64,000 nt of DNA from Galaxea fascicularis (lineage: Eukaryota; Cnidaria; Anthozoa; Scleractinia; Euphylliidae), in the NCBI GenBank assembly GCA_948470475.1, contig OX419341.1, forward strand, positions 13,733,305 to 13,797,304, in the 5' to 3' direction. A program made the position numbers and the translations under genes. Shown one piece after another: positions 58,810 through 64,000 of the stretch. The notes below the pieces were generated by a model that saw nothing but the letters and a program-made list of their open reading frames with translations, had not been told where the DNA came from and made no database searches. Within the stretch, counting starts at the first letter, position 1. Each line of letters starts with the position of its first letter.

Positions 58810-59839
58810 GTTGGTACTCCACCCAACCTTCCCATTGCATTGATTACATAAGGCTTTGTATTTTCTATGACATTGTGTAAAATAAAGGGGTTAGTTTCTA
58901 AAGAAGCTGTGGGGAAGTGGTCCACGAAAATTTGGTTTTATCAACGGTGTTCATTATGTAAATTGGCCACCGTACCACTTGGCGATCCACAGCCCTTCCC
59001 TCTAAATCGGTACTCTTGTTCCCCACGGTATGAGCGAAGCTTTTCATTCAATTAATTTATTCTTGTTTTTAGCGTTGCCACGACCCCACCAATAGCGTAG
59101 CTCCCTCTTCTCTAAAACGCCATACACAACCCATAATTCTTCTATTCTCACTGACAAAGGGCTCACCATCAAAACGCCAGCTTATTGAATTCCTGTGCGT
59201 TGGCCAATTTACATCATCAACTCCCACGATAAAACCAAATTATGGTGTAAAATAGTCATGCAAATGTTGTTGTAATATACCATGGAATATCTCACTTGTT
59301 ACTTTACTTTCTTGGAATACCACTCCAAAGTATTGCATAACCCTAGTTGTATAAGCAATGCTTTTAAGTTTACAAGACGTATTTGAATGCATGGCATGCA
59401 ATGTTTCATTGCTATTATTTTGAATTCAAAATTGCTCTGGCAAAAAAGTATCAAGCTACTTTCAGCCTTACATCCTGCGATTGTAAACGAGCAGCTTTTC
59501 AATATGTTCGAGCATGTTTTCGGCGCTGAGTTGAAAGCTAGGTTGAAAGTTACGCGATCTAATGGCATACTCGATTCAGGATTTGCCAAAACGCCACTGT
59601 GATAATTAAACTTATGTGTGTCCAAATATAAAAAGGCGGGAATAACATAGTTTCAAGTCAGTTTTCAAATTAGTTTTAGTGGCCTTAAATTAATGGATTT
59701 GTCAGTATAAAACAAATATTTGTAAACACTAGTTGTGCCGTAAAAGACAGTCATATTGATATATGAATAAAGAGATGAATATATAAATATCAGTGTTTAA
59801 ATATTATGCTTAAGTAGTCTGAAAATGATTTTGAAAAGA
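58810..59839. other. Gene-free stretch
   Basis: AT-rich flank of the GPCR. Open frames at 59299-59625 (minus) and 59387-59602 (plus) overlap and show no motif. Confidence 0.4.
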
Positions 59840-60190
59840 TCACGACATTTTTTAATTTATACAAAGACATGTTTCGATATATCGAACATTATCGTCAGTT
59901 ACAGAAATTTGGAAAAACCGTTAGGACTATATAACAACTAGGTGATACATGAGTAATTAATTATGATAAAGTGACAAAAAATTGATTTCATATTGTGTGA
60001 CTACAAAGTGTAAGAAAGAAAATAGCCTTAAGCGTAAGTGTCAGGGTGATGTGATGCACTTCTTGATTTAAATTGGGCTTTTCCCAATTAATATCGATAG
60101 CCTCCTTAAGTTTAAGCTGGAGTTTAGTTATGGGAGAATCAAGAATTTGAAAACAATCCGCATAGCAAGATTGACATCTACATCTACATG
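59840..60190 (-). pseudogene. Penelope-like element 3' end fragment
   Basis: The minus frame (60215-59988) encodes FQILDSPITKLQLKLKEAID and INWEKPNLNQ, the usual end of the Penelope GIY-YIG region. It is followed by a non-coding part with GATAATGTTCGATATATCG. No reverse transcriptase is attached. Confidence 0.5.
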
Positions 60191-60329
60191 ATTTCAGCAC
60201 TCGGCAAAGTCCCATTGACTCATGGCTGTTATGCGTGTGACCTCATACACCATAAGCCTTTCTAGAATATCACGCCAAGCCGGCCACTTCCTGAATAGAA
60301 CAGGTCAGCACTAGGGGTGGTCACAGCCA

Positions 60330-60588
60330 GGGTTCGTTACGTCCCTAGTGGTTCTTTAACGTCCCACAGAATCAATTTTGAAGTTGTGAGACGGGACCTC
60401 CGGTTTATCGTCCTATCCGAGAACACTAGAAAGTCTAATCATTTGCAGATGGCCTTGAAAAGGAAGCACTTTCTGCTCAGTTATTTAAAGACCCTGAGTG
60501 TTGGTCCGGCCGGGGTTTGAACCCACGACCTCCATCACGGTAGTCCGGCATTCTACCAACTGAGCTAACCGATCGGTCAAGTGCATCA
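60330..60588 (-). repeat. tRNA-derived SINE, minus copy
   Basis: On the minus strand: GACCGATCGGTTAGCTCAGT (box A), GTGGGTTCAAACCCCGGCC (box B and acceptor end), then ACACTCAGGGTC, a body with GACTTTCTAGTGTTCTCGG and a GTGGGACGTTAAAGAAC end. The same family is present on the plus strand at 60706-60930. Confidence 0.8.
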
Positions 60589-60704
60589 CATCAACCTGAT
60601 ACTTAGGCTTTATTTTCTTTCTTACACTTTGTAGTCACTCAATATACAATCAATTTTTTGTCACTTTATCATAATTAATTGTTCATGTATCACCTAGTTG
60701 TTAT
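60579..60704 (+). repeat. Inverted partner of 59931-60062
   Basis: This block pairs with 59931-60062 (for example TAGTTGTTAT with ATAACAACTA and CTTACACTTTGTAGTCAC with its complement), so the Penelope 3' flank is present twice in opposite orientation around a SINE-containing 0.5-kb centre. Confidence 0.8.
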
Positions 60705-60705
60705 G

Positions 60706-60930
60706 ACCGCGGACCGGTTGGCTCAGTGGTAGAGCACCGGGTTCAAGCCCAGGCCGGACCAACACTCAGGGCTTTTAAATGACTGAGGAGAAAATGCTAC
60801 CTTTGTAATGACATCTGCAAATGGTTAGACTTTCTAGTCTTCTCGGATAAGGACGATAAAGCGGAGGTCCAGTCTCACAATTCTCCACAATTAATTCTGT
60901 GGGACGTTAACGTTGTATTATGAGGTTAAG
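60706..60930 (+). repeat. tRNA-derived SINE, plus copy with deleted anticodon arm
   Basis: Starts ACCGCGGACCGGTTGGCTCA and keeps boxes A and B, but they are only a few bases apart because the anticodon arm is missing. The body (CTGAGGAGAAAATGCTACC, GACTTTCTAGTCTTCTCGG, GGACGATAAAGCGGAGG) matches the minus copy. Confidence 0.75.
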
Positions 60931-61134
60931 ACTCGGTTCCACTCACATTTTGTTGAATATTTTGTTGAAATGATTTGTTAACAAATCCTCGGTTCGGCCT
61001 TCGGAACAACAGAATGTTATTCTCTATTATCTGATATCCAACATGATCTCGAGACCAGAATTCCAATTATCATAAAATCTTATTTGCCGTCAAATTTATG
61101 ATAATCGTAATTTTGTGACACCTACTGATAATAG
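60931..61134. other. Spacer without recognised feature
   Basis: AT-rich DNA between the SINE and the Helitron-like copy. Confidence 0.35.
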
Positions 61135-61850
61135 CGGAGCACCATTGATAAGAAAATATGGTAACCCATCGATCCGAGAAAATTTGGTCATGACGTCACC
61201 GTACGTCCGTCCGTCCGTACGTACGTACGACCGTCCACCCCCTCGATATAAGCCAAAGTCAAATGTGACACTCTAGTTAACCCTTTCGTGTGCAAGCTCG
61301 CATATATGCGCGCTTCCATATGGACTGTTTTTGGACAGATCATTTGCCCATACACGTAGTCCTCAACCCGCGTTTTTGTGGCGGGAAATTGCATGGCCAA
61401 ATTTGAAGACAGTTTTAAAACAAAATCAGTTTTGTCTATTCGTTGGCGGACTATCAGTGACGAACAACGGGAGAAAGAACAAGAAAGGGCACGGGTAAAC
61501 AGGCAGAGTGTCAGTGACAAACAGCGGGAGAAAGAGCACGAGCAAACCGGCTGAATTGTACTGTTGAGCAACGGGAGAAAGAACCAGAAAGGGCTCGAGT
61601 AAACAGACTGAATCGTCCTGACGAGCAACAGGAGAAAGAACAACAAAAAGCTCGAGAAAAGAGACGAAATTATAGTGAGGAACAGCGAAAAAGAGAGCGT
61701 CTCTTGTCAAGCTGTAAAAACATTACCAAGTGTCAGGGAGTTTCAGCTTTTCCTCGTGTCAGTTTGCCTGCAGAAGTTTGCATGAAGAGAAAAGATCGTG
61801 TGGTCTGGCAAGGTTTCAATAATTATGCGCTGTCTTCGGACCTTGCTGTG
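61135..61850 (+). mobile_element. Helitron-like fragment, copy B, with charged-repeat N-terminal frame
   Basis: The start GCGGAGCACCATTGATAAG and the next 360 bases match copy A (44096-44515, inverted). After 61440 a frame encodes repeats of DEQREKEQERARVNR type (about 15 residues each), a coiled-coil-like stretch, broken by stops and frame changes, then a Cys-containing segment near 61730-61850. No helicase or nuclease motif follows. The identity of the parent protein is unknown. Confidence 0.5.
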
Positions 61851-62189
61851 TGTTAAACTGGACAGTTTTGCCGCTAAAATCCTTAATTGAAGAAGCTTCC
61901 TTGATAGGCATATGAAGTAATAAGACTTACTTTTGTGTGAAACGACGGCTTCTGCTTAAGCTCTGCGTTTGGATTGATTGTTGACTGACAGTAGTTATAT
62001 AGTTGGGGGTACCAAACCATTTTTCCAATTAATGTCTAATAAAATTTTTATGCTCGATACCAACCCAACTTATAACCAAATTTTGGCAATCTATATATTT
62101 TTTAAAATGCGTGACTTTCTCGAAAAAATCACCAAGCGTGACTTTTTCGGAAAAACACATTAAATTAATTCTTACTATATACTTTAAAA
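61851..62189. other. Boundary zone to the AT-rich segment
   Basis: No supported gene. Two direct copies of GCGTGACTTTnTCG lie near 62109 and 62139. Confidence 0.35.
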
Positions 62190-62449
62190 AATATAAAAAT
62201 GCTTAAAAATAAAATATATAGTTATATTATAAGAATGAGTTGTAATAAGATAATCCATGATGAAATATCAAGGGACTATGTTAATTGTCCATTTTCTTAT
62301 AAACAGATAGGTGATAGAACGATAAAAACACTTTATGTTGTGACAAGAGATTATAAATAACAATGGTATGAATGTTTGTAAAAATTGTGGAATCATACAA
62401 TATTATAATTATCATAAAGATTATATTGATTTCAATGAAAATAAATCTG

Positions 62450-63106
62450 CCTGGATTTTTGAAAACAGGGTCACTCATTTTTAATGTTTGTTCTAGAATT
62501 CCAGGTGGAACTGGCTGCCATAGGCAGCCAGTTCCACCCTAGCCTGGCCCGCTATTTTTGAGGGGGGGTTCCGTCAAGGCAGGTATCACCAATGCCTGCA
62601 GGCATAGGGCTAAGAGGCTGTGGGCATTTGGGGTCGCCTGCTCAAAAGGCAGGGGGGACGCAGTCAATCAAAAATGGGCTGTTTGAGTTGTTTGTTCTTG
62701 AATGCTAGTTAAATAGGCAGTACTACAGTCACTTCTCAGCCATTTCTGGGCTTAGCTTGGGTTGATTTGTAGTCAGACAGACTGTGGGCCGCTTGTGGGG
62801 CTCTGACCTCTAACCTCATGGTCCACCGTCACCCCTGGCGGAAAACCGGGTCTCGGTTGGGGGGGGAGGCTGTGGGGCTGCTGACGCGGATGTTAATTAC
62901 TTTCTTTGATTGAAAGCATGTGGCCGAGTATTGGGAATTTGGAGGAGATAGCTGACAGAGCCAAGGAGAAGCCTGCTAGTTGGCTGGCAAATACCAAGGA
63001 ACAGGCGTGACCAGCAAGTAAGGATTGAACGTATCCCCTGGCAAAAGCCAGGCATTTTGGCGGCCATTTGAACAGGCTTGTTGGTGCAGAGATCAGCCCT
63101 GTTTTC
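62450..63106. mobile_element. 0.66-kb insertion inside the VLTF3-like gene
   Basis: The GC content jumps at this block. The left end CCTGGATTTTTGAAAACAGG is the reverse complement of the end of the dispersed repeats at 1073 and 47449. The right end CCCTGTTTTCAAAA mirrors it. Removing the block rejoins the two parts of the gene. It has no open frame of note, so it is non-autonomous. Confidence 0.6.
62504..62538. repeat. Perfect 16-bp hairpin
   Basis: GGTGGAACTGGCTGCC and its exact complement are separated by ATA. It lies inside the insertion at 62450-63106, close to its left end. Confidence 0.85.
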
Positions 63107-63399
63107 AAAATGAGGAAAAAATCAGTTTATATCAGAAAATATCATCTAAATAATATTCTGATTAATATTTGCAAACAAAATAATATACAGCTTCAAAATT
63201 CAGACAAATTGAAAATATTTGAAATATTTGATAAAATTAATATTAGTCATTCCAAAATTAGGTCACAATCGAAAAAGAATAATTTCAATCAAATACATGT
63301 TAAAACAGATATTCGATATGTTAAAAATTGATTATAATAATATTGAAATCACAAAAAGTGAAACTACATTGAAATTCTATAATGATTATTGGAATAATG

Positions 63400-63931
63400 T
63401 TAGAAAGTTGATTCATCTGTAAACGTTTTATTGTATTTCCAGAAGCTTTTTTTATCGTAGGACATAAATCTGTTATCGTCTCGTCAAGTTATTGTAAATA
63501 GTTTATGAATGATATGTCGTTGTATTCAAGACCTCTCAAAAATGATCTCAATTTTATTAATACCTTATGATAATTTTGAAATGCGAATTTACACATATTA
63601 ACTTTTGTATCGAGATTGCTCTTTACCATATATCCTTGAATTAAAATACCAGGAGTTGATATTACAGATAAAATTATTGGGTTTAATGTAATAGATCCGG
63701 CTATCGTTCCCGTACTTACTAGAGTTTATGATACCATATTAAGTGATAATTTAATACGGTTTAGTTTTTTATATTTCCATTTGTAACACGTATTTTCTTA
63801 TGATAAGTTTTATATAATTGTTTTAATTCTTTTATTTCAGACTCACTTAATTTTTGATCGATATGATTGAAAACAAACATGTCTTTCTTTTTGATGGATT
63901 TTTCAAATGAAAGAGATCTTTTTATACTCAT
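63400..63931 (-). pseudogene. 'SITLNP'-family membrane protein, AT-rich copy (broken)
   Basis: From the ATG at 63931 the frame gives MSIKRSLSFEKSIKKKDMFV, then FNHIDQKLSESEIKELKQLY, and stops. A second frame continues with STGTIAGSITLNPIILSVIS (hydrophobic hairpin), MCKFAFQNYHKVLIKLRSFL and RGLEYND. A third frame near 63440 gives the aromatic-basic end, with a TAA at about 63402-63400. The features FNHID, TLNP, CKFA and LRSFLRG parallel the protein at 42296-42728. If the last frame is right, the gene overlaps the 3' end of the VLTF3-like gene by about 23 bases. Confidence 0.6.
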
Positions 63932-64000
63932 ATATATTAGGTTAGATTATCAATTTTTTATGGATACAATATATCAGACCTGAAATTTGTCCACATAGAG
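63932..64000. other. Window end, AT-rich
   Basis: Probably continues the AT-rich virus-like element, but nothing can be named in these last bases. Confidence 0.3.

Larger units (their letters stand above)
62190..63422 (+). pseudogene. VLTF3-like late transcription factor, AT-rich copy (interrupted)
   Basis: Before the insertion, a Cys-Cys pair near 62340 (frame broken) is followed by NNNGMNVCKNCGIIQ and KDYIDFNENK (62360-62449), a zinc ribbon of the same layout as at 43192-42878. After the insertion, MRKKSVYIRKYHLNNI resumes at 63110. A frameshift near 63260 leads to a frame with ISIKYMLKQIFDMLKIDY and TKSETTLKFYNDYW, ending at 63422. This order, with the TKS-TL-FY-YW ending, is the pattern I associate with VLTF3-type proteins of large DNA viruses. 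The codon use is strongly AT-biased, unlike the copy at 43 kb. Confidence 0.55.

Overview
This window looks like nuclear DNA of an anthozoan cnidarian, most likely a stony coral. The evidence is a spliced membrane-protein gene with TSP1 and CUB modules, a two-exon peptide-type GPCR, long AT-rich introns, GT-AG splice sites, several tRNA-headed SINE types, Penelope-like elements and a Maverick/Polinton-type virus-like element. The organism call rests on repeat and protein recognition, not on a search. There are no bacterial operons, rRNA genes or CRISPR arrays.

Layout. 1-1073: a possible LTR tail and one copy of an 0.86-kb dispersed repeat. 1074-7533: no gene seen. 7534-17835: a five-exon THSD1-like type I membrane protein with a 7-kb second intron. 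18187-20325: small transposons and a SINE. 20560-23690: a large inverted-repeat element whose arms each carry about four copies of a 153-bp unit. 24050-32860: mostly gene-free DNA with decayed Penelope, LINE and SINE pieces. 33027-44095: a GC-rich, decayed Maverick/Polinton-like element carrying a repeat protein, GIY-YIG-like protein, PLA2-like protein, DUF5679-like zinc ribbon, adenain-like protease, core-protein-like product, capsid-like protein, membrane protein, VLTF3-like zinc ribbon and DDE integrase. A 5'-truncated LINE (36479-38921) is nested inside it. 44096-51680: a stack of mobile DNA (Helitron-like end, Ulp1 fragment, 1.27-kb near-perfect palindrome, second copy of the 0.86-kb repeat, a Penelope element, and a THAP/DDE4 transposon carrying a MITE). 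51700-57050: no gene seen. 57051-58756: the GPCR. 59840-61850: inverted Penelope ends, SINEs and a second Helitron-like copy. 62190-64000: a very AT-rich segment with a VLTF3-like gene and, facing it tail to tail, a membrane protein of the same family as the one in the 33-44 kb element.

The most interesting signal is this repeated gene pair. A VLTF3-like zinc-ribbon gene and a 'SITLNP' membrane-protein gene converge in both the GC-rich and the AT-rich element, which suggests two diverged lineages of integrated Maverick-like DNA virus in one 30-kb stretch. Almost every reading frame in them is broken, so they are fossils. The only genes that look intact and host-like are the THSD1-like gene and the GPCR.
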